Assembly: GCA_964529175.1 (NCBI GenBank)
Contig: CAZGVO010000001.1
Span: forward strand, 62,001-126,000
DNA: 64,000 nt
Source of the DNA: JAAFJM01 sp964529175
GTDB lineage: Bacteria; Bacteroidota; Bacteroidia; UKL13-3
Direction of reading: 5' to 3'
Under the pieces are notes generated by a model. The model did no database searches. It saw only the letters and a program-made list of their open reading frames with translations, and was not told where the DNA came from. Each line of letters starts with the position of its first letter. Positions within the stretch are counted from its first letter, which is position 1. The position numbers and the translations under genes were made by a program. Positions 44,770 through 54,105 of the stretch are shown piece by piece.

Positions 44770-45138
44770 CTATTGAATTTGAAATCCGCTTCCTGCAATT
44801 ACTTTCCAAGAATTATTAAACAATTTCCATACTCTTAAATATCTAAACTTTCCGTCAATAATTTGGTCAGCATATTTTGCTTTTAAATAAACAGTAACTA
44901 CAACAGTTGAAATGTTTTCAATTGTGTTTATTGTTTGGTCGCTTGTCGAAATATCGAAAACAGTCATAATACCAGAACGATAATTTTCGATATCCATTTC
45001 TTTGGTAATTGTCTGTCCAGTTGGAATATTAAAAATCAAATTGTCGTGTAGCAGTTCATCAAGAACTTGGATATCGCAAGTTTTCACTGCCTCTAAAAGT
45101 CTTTTTTCGCATTCAATTATTTGTTCGTCTTGTGTCAT
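44770..45138 (-). CDS. DUF4440 (NTF2-like) protein
   Basis: This 122-aa cytoplasmic protein starts at the ATG at 45138; an upstream TTG at 45153 is less likely. The NTF2-like fold is seen in IIECEKRLLEAVKTCDIQVLDELLHDNLIFNIP (given in parts), the VFDISTSDQTI strand and the closing FRYLRVWKLFNNSWKVIAGS. This family often acts as small-molecule binding or isomerase domains; the role here is unknown. It is a single gene between two intergenic repeats. Confidence 0.83.
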   Translation of the reverse strand: MTQDEQIIECEKRLLEAVKTCDIQVLDELLHDNLIFNIPTGQTITKEMDIENYRSGIMTVFDISTSDQTINTIENISTVVVTVYLKAKYADQIIDGKFRYLRVWKLFNNSWKVIAGSGFQIQ

Positions 45139-45268
45139 ATCTTGTATTGTCAATTGGTTTTTGTCAGCAATGATTTTTCTTTTACAGTAACAGCTAACTT
45201 GTATGAAAAATAACTACACAAAACCATCATATTCGTGAAGGCTACAGTAACTGTTTCCACATTTTATT

Positions 45269-45356
45269 TATCAAATAAAACTTTTTTATTATGAAGCATT
45301 AAACTGGCTTTTGTTTGATAATTGCATTTTTTTCCTCATTAAAAACCTGTCACGTT
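45269..45356. repeat. Intergenic repeat T, copy 1 (with half palindrome P, copy 3)
   Basis: TATCAAATAAAACTT at the left and TTTGATA further on form an inverted repeat. The end (45341-45356, AAAAACCTGTCACGTT) is one arm of palindrome P. A fuller copy of the same arrangement lies at 56506-56610. Confidence 0.75.
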
Positions 45357-45402
45357 GGTATTGGTAGATAATTGATTAAGTTGGGTGTTATATAATAATT
45401 TA

Positions 45403-46293
45403 TCATTTCAGAATGATTTGTTTATAATCAACTGCATAACCAGTAAATGAACCTATTGCACCGCTAACATTTGATTTTACATTACCTGGAGTAGCAAATG
45501 GCCCAACGTTATTTTCAGCATTTTCAAACGATTCCCAAAACAAAAACTCTTTTCTGCCAATATGCGAAAGGTATAAATTCAATGTGTCACCTTGATTAAA
45601 CGGACTAAAAAAATCGTAGGGTCTATTTCCATTATTTCCAAATTCATCGTCAAAAGTTTGGTAAAACTTACAAGCTCCCCAACCATATAAAATAGAATCA
45701 GACTTAATATTTACTGCCAATCTATAATTATTTTTTTCAGGTCCATCTACAAACCAAAATTTAGTAATAGCTTTTCCAAAAGTATCATTATCTTCATTTG
45801 GTTCAATTTGGTAAACTATACTATCAATATTTACTGTACGAGGTATAAATGTTTTAGCAGTAATGGCTGTAGCTCCATTGTTTAACAAAATATCTAATTT
45901 ATATGGAGTATTAACATTTCCAATAAGTTCAAATGGATTCATATACACGCCCGAAAATGAGCTTACCATGCTATCTAATTCAGGAATTATTTTGGATAAA
46001 GAATCAACAGAGTAAAGCCTAATTCTATTAGCCTTATTGTAAATTGTATCATTGCCAATTATTACCCCAGGTGTAATATAAACTTCAGCATTTTTAATAC
46101 CATTTAGCGATAAATCAGGTTTAAAATAATCAATGGTAGTACTAATAAATACATAGTTTAACAATGGAAATCGATTGTTAATACTTGCTTCTACTACGTA
46201 TTGCAAATTACCTGGAGGTACATCAATTGTAATTTCCTTTTCACAAGAAAATAGTGTGATAACGAATAATATTGGTATGATTAATTTTTTCAT
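45403..46293 (-). CDS. DUF4249 family lipoprotein
   Basis: This 296-aa protein has the lipobox LFSC and opens with EKEITIDVPPGNLQYVVEAS, the typical DUF4249 start. Further family-like parts are FISTTIDYFKP, LNGIKNAEVYI and GNVNTPYKLDI. DUF4249 lipoproteins sit beside TonB receptors of this type in Bacteroidota. They probably act at the outer membrane as a partner in uptake. It follows the receptor gene after 4 nt. Confidence 0.9.
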   Translation of the reverse strand: MKKLIIPILFVITLFSCEKEITIDVPPGNLQYVVEASINNRFPLLNYVFISTTIDYFKPDLSLNGIKNAEVYITPGVIIGNDTIYNKANRIRLYSVDSLSKIIPELDSMVSSFSGVYMNPFELIGNVNTPYKLDILLNNGATAITAKTFIPRTVNIDSIVYQIEPNEDNDTFGKAITKFWFVDGPEKNNYRLAVNIKSDSILYGWGACKFYQTFDDEFGNNGNRPYDFFSPFNQGDTLNLYLSHIGRKEFLFWESFENAENNVGPFATPGNVKSNVSGAIGSFTGYAVDYKQIILK

Positions 46294-46297
46294 TTTT

Positions 46298-48670
46298 TTA
46301 AAACTTAAAATTCCAAGCTACAGAAGGTAAAATGGGGAATAAATAAACCATATAAGCTTTTACTTCTAACTTATCTAAATCAGGTAAAAAATAGATAAAA
46401 TACGGGTTAGCACGGTTGTATATATTGTAAATACTAAAATTCCAATTGCTTTCCCAATTTTTAGTTTTTTTATGGGTATAAACAAAACTTAAATCTGCAC
46501 GATGGTAAGATGGTAACCGATATGAATTTATTTTATCATAAACATCAATAAAAGTGAATTTTGGTTCGTTTGTTTGTGGGTCATAACCAATTCTGTATGG
46601 ATAACGAGAGTTTGGTAAAGTAACAGCATTACCTGTTCCGTATACAAACACAAAAGTTCCTGTCCATTTTTTGTTAAATGTATAACTTAACACCAACGAC
46701 ATATCGTGCGTTCTATCGTACCTGAAAAAGTAAGCATCTCCATTATTTAATTGATCAAACTGTCTGTTAGCTCTACTCCAAGTGTACCCAATCCAACCAT
46801 TTAACCTACCCACTTTTTTCTTTAAAAATAATTCTAAACCATAAGCTTTTCCTTGTCCAAAAACCATTTCGTTTTCTAAATTAGCATTGAAAAACAAGGT
46901 TGAAAATGGCTTGAACTCAATTTGGTTATCCATTGCTTTATAATAGGCTTCTGCACTTGCTTCGTATCTATTATTTTTAAAGTTTCTAAAATATCCAATT
47001 GCCACTTGGTTGGATTCCTGAGGCTTAACTTTAGCAGAACTTGGCACCCATAAATCAACAGGAAACTGAGCACCACTTGTAGTAGCCAAATGTACAAATT
47101 GATAAGTTTTAGTATAAGATGCTTTTATGGATGATTCCTCATTAATTAAATAATTGACATTTAACCTTGGCTCTAATCTTGGGTAAAAAGCTAAACTTTC
47201 ATTCACACCGTATTTTATAGATTCACCTGTTTTTTGATTATTATCGTTAAATATTTCTTGAGTGTAAGGACCAACTCTATTAAAAGCCACTGCTCTTAAG
47301 CCAGCATTTACACTCCAACGTTGACTTATTTGCCATTCATCTTGTGCGTATAAAGCAAACTCATGTGCATATTGCTTACTAATTTCTTCATCAATTTTTA
47401 TAGTACCTAAAGCCCCACTTGCAATGCCTGGAGTAAACGTATGAAAAATATAATTGAACCCAAATTTAACCAAATGTTTATCGGCTGCAAACCATGTAAA
47501 ATCTGACTTTAAGTTCCAATCATATAAACCTGAACGTACACTGAAACCATTTGCACCAAATTTAAAATCGTTAAACAAATCGTAACGGTTATAAATTATT
47601 GATGTATTGCTAAACAATTTAGGTTTAAATACGTGATTCCAGCGTAATGTAGCTGCTGAATTTCCCCAACCAAAATTAAGATTTACACTTTTATTAGTTG
47701 GACTCACAAAATCTAAAATATCTCTTCCAAAATATCCTGAAAAGTATAATTTATCTTTAGTGCCCAATTGCCAATTCATTTTTAAATTAATATCATAAAA
47801 ATAATATGCATTTCCCTGCGCACTTTTAGGTAAAAAAGGTTGAGCTAAAATATCAATATAAGTTCTACGCGCTGCAATTAAAAAACTGCTTTTACCTTTT
47901 TTCATGGGCCCCTCAGCACTAAAACGCGAAGCTATTAACCCTACTCCACCATTAAATTCATATTTCTGATTATTGCCTTCGCGCATGGATACATTTAATA
48001 TTGAAGACAAACGGCCACCATAATTTGCTGGCATACCACCTTTTATTACTTCTAGATTTTTAACTGCATCGGTATTAAATACTGAAAGGAAGCCAAATAA
48101 ATGCGAAGGATTATAAACCACAGCTTCATCCATTAATATTAAATTTTGATCAGGGCCGCCACCTCTTACATAAAATCCTGTTCCACCTTCACCACCGCTT
48201 TTTATACCTGGTAATAAAGTGATGGCTTTTAAAATATCAGGTTCTCCAAATATTACGGGTAATTGCTTTACTTTTTCTCCCGTTAGTTCTACCGTACTCA
48301 TTTCTGTACTGCGCACATTTTTATCTTCGCGCTCGCCTTTTATCACCACTTCTTTTCCTGTAATGCTCTTTTGGCTAATTTTTACATTTAACTTGGTATC
48401 TTTATCTAAATTAACCTTTAAAATCTTAGTTTGAAAACCCAAATAAGTTATTTGAACAGTATAATTTCCGGAAGGTAGTGTTAATGCAAAATAGCCATAA
48501 GTATTGGTTGAAATAGCTTTATTGGTTTCAATAATTTTCACCAATGCACCAATTAATGTTTCACCATTAGAACTATCTCTAAGCTCGCCACTTAAAGTAA
48601 ATTTGGTTTGGGTAAATGCGGTATTAAAAACAAGAAAAAGTATAAAAGTTATTGAATAATATTTGATCAT
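46298..48670 (-). CDS. TonB-dependent receptor with carboxypeptidase-like N-domain
   Basis: This 790-aa receptor has a signal peptide (to AFTQ) and an N-terminal CarboxypepD_reg-like domain (GELRDSSNGETLIGALVKI, then TYLGFQTKILKVNL). The plug includes EPDILKAITLLPGIKSGGEG, FYVRGGGPDQNLILMDEAVV and VIKGGMPANYGGRLSSILNV. A long barrel ends in PSVAWNFKF. It forms a two-gene unit with the DUF4249 lipoprotein. No SusD-like gene is present, so a glycan substrate is not indicated. The substrate is unknown. Confidence 0.93.
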   Translation of the reverse strand: MIKYYSITFILFLVFNTAFTQTKFTLSGELRDSSNGETLIGALVKIIETNKAISTNTYGYFALTLPSGNYTVQITYLGFQTKILKVNLDKDTKLNVKISQKSITGKEVVIKGEREDKNVRSTEMSTVELTGEKVKQLPVIFGEPDILKAITLLPGIKSGGEGGTGFYVRGGGPDQNLILMDEAVVYNPSHLFGFLSVFNTDAVKNLEVIKGGMPANYGGRLSSILNVSMREGNNQKYEFNGGVGLIASRFSAEGPMKKGKSSFLIAARRTYIDILAQPFLPKSAQGNAYYFYDINLKMNWQLGTKDKLYFSGYFGRDILDFVSPTNKSVNLNFGWGNSAATLRWNHVFKPKLFSNTSIIYNRYDLFNDFKFGANGFSVRSGLYDWNLKSDFTWFAADKHLVKFGFNYIFHTFTPGIASGALGTIKIDEEISKQYAHEFALYAQDEWQISQRWSVNAGLRAVAFNRVGPYTQEIFNDNNQKTGESIKYGVNESLAFYPRLEPRLNVNYLINEESSIKASYTKTYQFVHLATTSGAQFPVDLWVPSSAKVKPQESNQVAIGYFRNFKNNRYEASAEAYYKAMDNQIEFKPFSTLFFNANLENEMVFGQGKAYGLELFLKKKVGRLNGWIGYTWSRANRQFDQLNNGDAYFFRYDRTHDMSLVLSYTFNKKWTGTFVFVYGTGNAVTLPNSRYPYRIGYDPQTNEPKFTFIDVYDKINSYRLPSYHRADLSFVYTHKKTKNWESNWNFSIYNIYNRANPYFIYFLPDLDKLEVKAYMVYLFPILPSVAWNFKF

Positions 48671-48866
48671 ATTTTAATTAATGGCTGCAATTCTATAAGT
48701 GTCATGTAATATTCTAGGCCATTTTTGATAAGTGAAGAATTAAAAAATTGAATTTGATTTTTTTTACTAAATATTTAAGTGCAATTTGGTTTTAGAAAAC
48801 AATAAGCTGCTGTTTTGCTTTACTAAATAGCCCATGGTCTTATTCAATTCTGTAATTTATTACTAT

Positions 48867-49613
48867 CTAATTTTGAATTTTTATTTTCCTAGTATATAAA
48901 TTTGGACCATTTTTTATAGTAATAAAATAAAATCCATTTGCTTGATTTGAGAGGTTTAATTCCAAATTTGATAAACCATTTTGTACAGAATAAGTATTGA
49001 TTACTTCTCCCAAAATATTGTTAATGGTTACAGTAATAGGTTGAGCATTTCTTTCAATATTACCCAACTCCACATTAAATTTCCCATTAGAAGGATTGGG
49101 ATAAACTTGTATGTTTTGTTTATTACTACCTTCAATAACTCCTACACTTGAAGTGTTATAAGTAAAACTACTACTTCCAAAGTTCTCATTATTATTAGCG
49201 TAGTTGGTTTCGAACGCTTTTTTCTCATCGTTTATTTTAGCTATTACTCGGTATGTGCCGCTTGGTACCTGAGCTTTATCTTTTAAGTCTACTTTCCAAT
49301 CTTTTATATAACTTGTATTTCCATTGTTAAGTTGAGTGTACGATAAACCTGATTGAACTATCTTATCAATTTCATATTCTGTATTAGTACTAGTGTTTTT
49401 TATTACCAAGGTTACATCAAATTCTTCTGAGTTACTAAATCCAACGTTTCTAATAGTCATTTGTACATTTAAAATTTTTGAGGATGCTTCATAAGTAAAA
49501 AGAGGTAGTGTAGTTCCCACCTTGATGGAGGTTAGATCTTGGGCATTCAATGAGTTATTAAAAAATGCCAAGGAAATAAGGCATAATGATGCCAGTAAGT
49601 TGTTTTTTTTCAT
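48867..49613 (-). CDS. Secreted protein with CARDB-like domain and T9SS sorting domain
   Basis: This 248-aa protein has a signal peptide (to SLNAQ) and an immunoglobulin-like CARDB-type domain (VQMTIRNVGFSNSEEFDVTL, then the GTYRVIAKINDEKKAFETNY stretch). A type A T9SS C-terminal domain starts near 170: VYPNPSNGKFNVEL, INNILGEVI and YFITIKNG. It should be exported by the T9SS (see porV at 30986) and attached to or released from the surface. No catalytic domain is seen. Confidence 0.9.
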   Translation of the reverse strand: MKKNNLLASLCLISLAFFNNSLNAQDLTSIKVGTTLPLFTYEASSKILNVQMTIRNVGFSNSEEFDVTLVIKNTSTNTEYEIDKIVQSGLSYTQLNNGNTSYIKDWKVDLKDKAQVPSGTYRVIAKINDEKKAFETNYANNNENFGSSSFTYNTSSVGVIEGSNKQNIQVYPNPSNGKFNVELGNIERNAQPITVTINNILGEVINTYSVQNGLSNLELNLSNQANGFYFITIKNGPNLYTRKIKIQN

Positions 49614-49788
49614 GTGTATTTATAGATTTTTATTAATTTTTGGATTCTAAGAAGAAGCTATTTGCTTAATTGCATTTAATGAATTTACCTATGTATTTTT
49701 GCTCCTTGTAAGTCAAGTAAATAATATAAGTATTTGGTAAAATGATGCTTAAGGTTTGTTGTTTATTTTCAATCAACTATTAATTTTT

Positions 49789-50220
49789 TCATGCTTCAAT
49801 ACAATTCAATTTCCAGGCATAACGGATAATTAGACAAAGTAATAACACTTCTACTGCCGCTGCAAAATACATGTGTGCCCAAGCTTCTCCTGCCAAATTA
49901 AACAGCATATATGGAATATAAAGTATAGCTACAATTATGTTCATCAAACGATTTACTTTAGCAGGAAGTGCAACAGAAAGGAAAATCATAAGAGTTGGAA
50001 TTATTACAAAGGTCATTGCTAGCAATAAAAAGACGTAAGAAATGTCAAAAATAAATACATTTCCCGCGAGAATTTCTTCTATGGAGCCTGGCATATATAA
50101 GTGAAAATAGTCAACATAGATATAGAGAAACATAAAACTCGCCCACAGTGCAGCGAGTTTTAATTTCAAATCAACTTTTATTTCTTTTAATTCATTTTGT
50201 GGTGTTTTTTGTGTATGCAT
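49789..50220 (-). CDS. DUF6326-like four-helix membrane protein
   Basis: This 143-aa protein has four clear membrane helices: about 22-40, 60-85, 90-112 and 117-138. The WASFMFLYIYVDYFHLYMPGS stretch and the helices after it fit the small family DUF6326, of unknown function. It lies just downstream of the decayed outer-membrane gene remnant (50231-50299). Confidence 0.75.
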   Translation of the reverse strand: MHTQKTPQNELKEIKVDLKLKLAALWASFMFLYIYVDYFHLYMPGSIEEILAGNVFIFDISYVFLLLAMTFVIIPTLMIFLSVALPAKVNRLMNIIVAILYIPYMLFNLAGEAWAHMYFAAAVEVLLLCLIIRYAWKLNCIEA

Positions 50221-50230
50221 AAATTATATT

Positions 50231-50299
50231 TTAAAAATTATATCCAATATTCAGCCTAGGTTCGGGAGTCTATTTTGTTCATTTATTGTCTTTCCCGTT
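50231..50299 (-). pseudogene. C-terminal remnant of a third copy of the 51656/52827 family
   Basis: Read on the minus strand, this stretch encodes NGKDNK, a stop, TK, a stop, TPEPRLNIGYNF and a stop. The intact gene at 51656 ends KDDKWPKWTPEPGLHIGFNF. Both Trp codons have become stops (TGG to TGA and TGG to TAG) while the flanking residues stay. Nothing of the upstream part is recognisable. It shows that at least three copies once existed here and that one has decayed. Confidence 0.8.
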
Positions 50300-50533
50300 T
50301 TCAATCAATGTTTTTTGTAATTGTTGTCTTTGCAATAATTGAATTGCAAAAAAACTGCATGTTAATAAGACAATTTTTATCTTTGATTCAGACTTTTAGA
50401 CAATAGTTAATTATGTTAATCTGTAAGGCTTTAAATGCTAAATAAGCCTCCACAACAAACACAGTTTTATTAAAAAAAAATATTACTATTATAGTTGGTA
50501 AAGCAACGTATAGTTACTATTTGATTTCAGTAT
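50300..50533. other. Intergenic region, no gene seen
   Basis: AT-rich DNA upstream of the pseudogene remnant and downstream of the gene at 50534. No frame, promoter or hairpin stands out. Confidence 0.4.
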
Positions 50534-51505
50534 TTATAGTTTTAAAGACAAACCTGCATTAATTCCAAACCACATAAACAACTTACTATTCATTCTTTCG
50601 TTTGAATAAATAGTATTAGGAATATTTAAAGTTCCGTATTTACCTTCTACCTTCTCTTCTGTAATGTAAATGTTAAATGATGGACCTATCAACACAGAAA
50701 ATTTATTTGAAAAGCTATATTTATAATTAAAATCGGCCTTGTTTAGGATATTAATTTTTCCGTTGTCCCAATAGTTATTGTAAACAATTTGATTGTACGA
50801 TAAATCAATGCTGATTTTTTGTTTCTCAGAAATAGGTATATTACGTCCAAATCCAAGACCTACACTATAAATAGAATTGTTTTTAAATGTAGAGTAGCCA
50901 GTTTTAAAAATAGTGTAAAACTTTTCAACTCCCATTTTAAAGTTCAAATTATAGTTTATTGCATCACCTCCAGTAAGTTCCAATTCATAATAACCATTTT
51001 TCACTATGCTGAATAATCCAATTGGCAGAGCATTGTCACCATTATTTATGTAGTTAAATAAACCAAGTTGAATGCCTTTAAGTTTCTTTGAATAATTAAC
51101 AACACCTAATTGCAAACCTTTAAACTCATTATCACAAACGTTTACAGTCGATAATTGCCATCCTTTTGAGTTTTGCTTAGAATAATTTAGCACTCCTGAT
51201 ATAACTAAACCATTTGTTGACTTCAAACAAATATTTGAAATTCCTGACAATTGAAATCCCCTTACAATTCCTTTATTAAAATTGAAAATTGAACCAATTT
51301 CAGCTCCATCTACACCACCATTTAAACCATACAATACATTAAATGAAAAATTATTTGAATATTTCATTGAACTTGTTCCGTTATTACCTAATGGATATGC
51401 AAATGTTACTTGAACTTTGCTTGTTTTTAAACTATCATTTTCTTGTGCTACAATGTTTAGTGTAGCAATGAATATAAATATGCTTATTAGTTTTGTTTTT
51501 TTCAT
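50534..51505 (-). CDS. Surface protein with LA_2272-type short repeats
   Basis: This 323-aa protein has a signal peptide (to NIVAQ). In the middle (about 70-170) it shows a repeated pattern of GxQLGxxNxxK type, for example GFQLSGISNICL, GLQLGVVNYSKKL and GIQLGLFNYINNG, as in the LA_2272 family of surface repeats. Strand-rich flanks and the final GINAGLSLKL suggest an outer-membrane barrel. Function unknown. It lies in a group of minus-strand envelope genes, apparently as its own unit. Confidence 0.8.
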   Translation of the reverse strand: MKKTKLISIFIFIATLNIVAQENDSLKTSKVQVTFAYPLGNNGTSSMKYSNNFSFNVLYGLNGGVDGAEIGSIFNFNKGIVRGFQLSGISNICLKSTNGLVISGVLNYSKQNSKGWQLSTVNVCDNEFKGLQLGVVNYSKKLKGIQLGLFNYINNGDNALPIGLFSIVKNGYYELELTGGDAINYNLNFKMGVEKFYTIFKTGYSTFKNNSIYSVGLGFGRNIPISEKQKISIDLSYNQIVYNNYWDNGKINILNKADFNYKYSFSNKFSVLIGPSFNIYITEEKVEGKYGTLNIPNTIYSNERMNSKLFMWFGINAGLSLKL

Positions 51506-51655
51506 TTTTCGTCCTTTTAGTCAACAAATAGGCTGTAAATGCTGTGCAGTTTTGTTTTACGGAAAAAAATCTTTTGTAAAACAAAAGCTCAGTTTATTCC
51601 CTATAAGTAACTGGCTAATTTTTTATGTTCTTTTTTATAATTACAAATTATTTGT

Positions 51656-52279
51656 TTAAAAATTAAACCCAATATGCAGTCCTGGTTCGGGTGTCCATTT
51701 TGGCCACTTGTCATCTTTTTCTTTAAATCCATCAGGCATTTCAGTATGATAAGGTCGGCCAGCTATACCAAGCGATGGCTCAATAAAAAACTTATCCTTA
51801 AAGAGTTTTATATGGTATCCAACTCTATTAGTGTTGAATATCATGAACCCATTACCTACATTTTTGCCGTTTTCGTTTGTATATGTTTGCAAAGCAGGCA
51901 TAATGTGCACTGCTACATAAAGACTTTTCCATAAATACCTTTGATAAGCAACACCTACACCGTAATCTCTTACGTATCCAGGAAATTTTTCTTCTGGTGT
52001 TCCATATGCCTTATTATAAAAAGGGTTAATACCAAGTGGCCAAGCATATTTCCAAGTTATTAGCTCAAGAGAGATTACGTCTTTTCCAGTAATGCGGTAG
52101 CCTAAATTGAGTTGACCAAATTCAGGTGGGTTTACGGGAGCTAAATTACCCACTACAAATAAAGTACTACCAACGAACCATCGTTTGTAAGTGCTGTCTG
52201 TTTTAGCATATTGAGCATTTACATCTAAATTGCTTGTTAAAACTAAAACAAGTCCAATCCATAAATTTTTCTTTTGCAT
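51656..52279 (-). CDS. Outer-membrane-type protein, paralog A
   Basis: This 207-aa protein has a signal peptide (to DVNAQ), the motif YKRWFVGSTLFVVGNLAPVNPPEFGQLNLGYRIT (shared in parts with paralog B at 52827), then strands and the end TPEPGLHIGFNF. The closing Phe suits a beta-barrel. The start at 52279 is set by the alignment with paralog B. Its promoter carries the two palindromes described at 52307-52351 and is probably controlled by the Crp-family regulator at 53527. Function unknown. Confidence 0.82.
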   Translation of the reverse strand: MQKKNLWIGLVLVLTSNLDVNAQYAKTDSTYKRWFVGSTLFVVGNLAPVNPPEFGQLNLGYRITGKDVISLELITWKYAWPLGINPFYNKAYGTPEEKFPGYVRDYGVGVAYQRYLWKSLYVAVHIMPALQTYTNENGKNVGNGFMIFNTNRVGYHIKLFKDKFFIEPSLGIAGRPYHTEMPDGFKEKDDKWPKWTPEPGLHIGFNF

Positions 52280-52306
52280 ATCTATTCTTGTTGTTAAATA
52301 ATATTG

Positions 52307-52351
52307 CAAAAGTAGATTGACGAGTTATCATAACTCGTTCACTTAAGTGAA
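52307..52351 (-). promoter_or_regulatory. Promoter with double palindrome, upstream of paralog A
   Basis: On the minus strand: -7 element TACTTTTG (52307-52314). Directly upstream is a 7-3-7 palindrome CGAGTTA-N3-TAACTCG (52321-52337), then the 14-bp palindrome TTCACTTAAGTGAA (52338-52351). There is no -33 TTTG, so activation by a regulator is likely. The same order occurs before paralog B. Confidence 0.75.
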
Positions 52352-52403
52352 GAAATAAGTTTTATCTCTTTTTTAAAATCGGTTGCCACCTATTTATTTA
52401 AAC

Positions 52404-52775
52404 CTACCTTGTAAATTCAACTACTTGGGCACTCACTGTTATAGTTCGTCTAACAAAGAAAGGAGCAAACCCACTCACATGTTCCTCTGTCATTACGTTT
52501 ATTATGGCTTTTGAACCATTTAGCAAGTTGGCTTTCTTCATCATTACAGAATAAGCATTTTCGTACAATTGCCTTTTGTTCATACCTCCAATTGCAAATA
52601 CATAAGATGTTTCTGAACTTCCACTTACTTGATCAATTACTTTAAAGTTGTTTCCACTTAAGTGTACCTCTGTGGCGTTTTGGTTGTGGTTGGTAACAAA
52701 TGCAGCACCTATGCCACATGAACTAAGGAATGCTGTTAGCAAAAACAGCAAGGAATAGTTGAATTTCTTTTTCAT
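52404..52775 (-). CDS. DUF6567-like lipoprotein
   Basis: This 123-aa lipoprotein has the lipobox LSSC followed by GIGAAFVTN. The body has HLSGNNFKVIDQVSGSSETSYVFAIGGMNKRQLYENAYSVMMK (given as one reading frame in parts: strand, then helix), then NGSKAIINVMTEEHVSG, and ends in strands. This order fits DUF6567, of unknown function. It is between the two paralogous outer-membrane genes, in the same direction. Confidence 0.78.
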   Translation of the reverse strand: MKKKFNYSLLFLLTAFLSSCGIGAAFVTNHNQNATEVHLSGNNFKVIDQVSGSSETSYVFAIGGMNKRQLYENAYSVMMKKANLLNGSKAIINVMTEEHVSGFAPFFVRRTITVSAQVVEFTR

Positions 52776-52826
52776 TATATTAATTTTTATTGTTTTATGT
52801 AAATTGATGATTTATTGATTTTAATG

Positions 52827-53444
52827 CTAAAAGTTAATGCCAAAATCAAACCCTGGTTGAATAAAGTAGTTATTCCATTTTTCATCTAATGCTTTAAAAG
52901 ATTCGGGAACATTAGTTCTTATAGGCCAAGTACTAATTCCAATTGCTGGTTCGAAAAAGAAGCGTTTTTTACCAAACTTAAATTGGTATCCCAAATAAAA
53001 GTCTAGGTATAAGGTATAACCATTTCCAATCTTTTTGTTATCCTTATCCAAATATTTTTCAAAGGCATTCATTGCGGTAACGGATGTAAATACGCCTTTC
53101 CACCAAAATCGCTGGTAACCTATTTGAGGAGCAAGAATGCGTGCGTGTCCGGGATAGTTTAGTCCTGGTTTATCAAAATCAGGTCCAAATGGGATGCCAA
53201 GTGGCCAAGAATAAATGGACCTTTTAAATTTAAAAAGAACAACATCTTTAGGCGTTATTCTGTATCCTGCATTTATTTGTATAAATTCTGGGTTGTTTGT
53301 TTGATCAAAATTACCCAATAAAAATAAGGTACTACCAATAAACCATCTTTTGTAAGTAGTGTCTTTTGTGGCATCTTGGGCATTTGCCTGTAAACTGTTT
53401 GCCAATACTATAATTAAGGCATAAAATAAAATCCTTTTTTGCAT
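52827..53444 (-). CDS. Outer-membrane-type protein, paralog B
   Basis: This 205-aa protein is the paralog of the one at 51656: signal peptide (to QANAQ), YKRWFIGSTLFLLGNFDQTN, PEFIQINAGYRITPKDVVLF, the FWWKGVFTSVTAMNAF stretch and the end IQPGFDFGINF. An ATG at 53456 would add four residues. Its promoter (53472-53516) has the same palindromes as that of paralog A. It follows the Crp-family gene on the same strand, with its own promoter between. Confidence 0.82.
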   Translation of the reverse strand: MQKRILFYALIIVLANSLQANAQDATKDTTYKRWFIGSTLFLLGNFDQTNNPEFIQINAGYRITPKDVVLFKFKRSIYSWPLGIPFGPDFDKPGLNYPGHARILAPQIGYQRFWWKGVFTSVTAMNAFEKYLDKDNKKIGNGYTLYLDFYLGYQFKFGKKRFFFEPAIGISTWPIRTNVPESFKALDEKWNNYFIQPGFDFGINF

Positions 53445-53471
53445 ATCTCTTTTCATTTTTAATTGATATTG

Positions 53472-53516
53472 CAAAAGTAGATTGGCGAGCTACCTTAACT
53501 CGTTCACTTAAGTGAA
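53472..53516 (-). promoter_or_regulatory. Promoter with double palindrome, upstream of paralog B
   Basis: On the minus strand: -7 element TACTTTTG (53472-53479), then a 7-3-7 palindrome with one mismatch (CGAGCTA, TAACTCG; 53486-53502), then the identical TTCACTTAAGTGAA (53503-53516). Spacing is the same as at 52307-52351. A short interval separates it from the stop of the regulator gene. Confidence 0.75.
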
Positions 53517-53526
53517 GAAATAAATT

Positions 53527-54105
53527 TTAGCTTTCTTTTTTAAGCATTCTTGCTCTTAGTCTACTTAATGATTGTGGTTTTATACCTAAAAAACTTGCTA
53601 ACTGATGTTGAGGCACACGCTGAATAAGATCAGGTCTATTTTTTTGTAAATTAATGTATCGTTGTTCTGGTGAAGATGTTTTAAACTCGTCAAAATTGAT
53701 TTGTTGTTTAGCTAATAATTCTTCTGAGAACTTCCTACACATGATATCAAACTTGGGGAATTTACTATTTACCTCTTCCGACATATCCTCATTAGAAACC
53801 AGAATTATTGAGTCTTCTACACAACTAATATAACATTCAGACGGAGTTTGGCTTATTACACAAGGAGGTGTTAAAGCATCCATTTCTGTATAAAAAGCTG
53901 TGGTTTTTTCTTCACCATCTAAAACATAATAAGTACGAATACAACCATTTAGCACAAAGTAACTTTCTTTCGAATGCTGTCCTTCTTTTAATAAAATAGT
54001 GCCCTTCTTAACAGAATGAAATAGGTTCAATGAAACGAGTACGTTTTTCTCCTCTTCTGTTATAGTAATGTATTTTGATATAAAGTTAAATAGTAGGTTT
54101 TGCAT
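53527..54105 (-). CDS. Crp/Fnr family transcription regulator
   Basis: This 192-aa protein has a cyclic-nucleotide-binding-like beta-roll (KKGTILLKEGQHSKESYFVLNG in parts, then RTYYVLDGEEKTTAFYTE) and a C-terminal helix-turn-helix (PQHQLASFLGIKPQSLSRLRA). The recognition helix is IKPQSLSRLRARM. Bacteroidota members of this group often do not bind cAMP. The two promoters with TTCACTTAAGTGAA just downstream are good candidates for its sites. It is the first gene in a run that includes both paralogs. Confidence 0.92.
   Translation of the reverse strand: MQNLLFNFISKYITITEEEKNVLVSLNLFHSVKKGTILLKEGQHSKESYFVLNGCIRTYYVLDGEEKTTAFYTEMDALTPPCVISQTPSECYISCVEDSIILVSNEDMSEEVNSKFPKFDIMCRKFSEELLAKQQINFDEFKTSSPEQRYINLQKNRPDLIQRVPQHQLASFLGIKPQSLSRLRARMLKKES

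Noticed and set aside
50231..50299. Reassigned stop codons (TGA/TAG as Trp)
   Set aside because: All intact genes here use TGG for Trp and normal stops. The remnant is just decayed.
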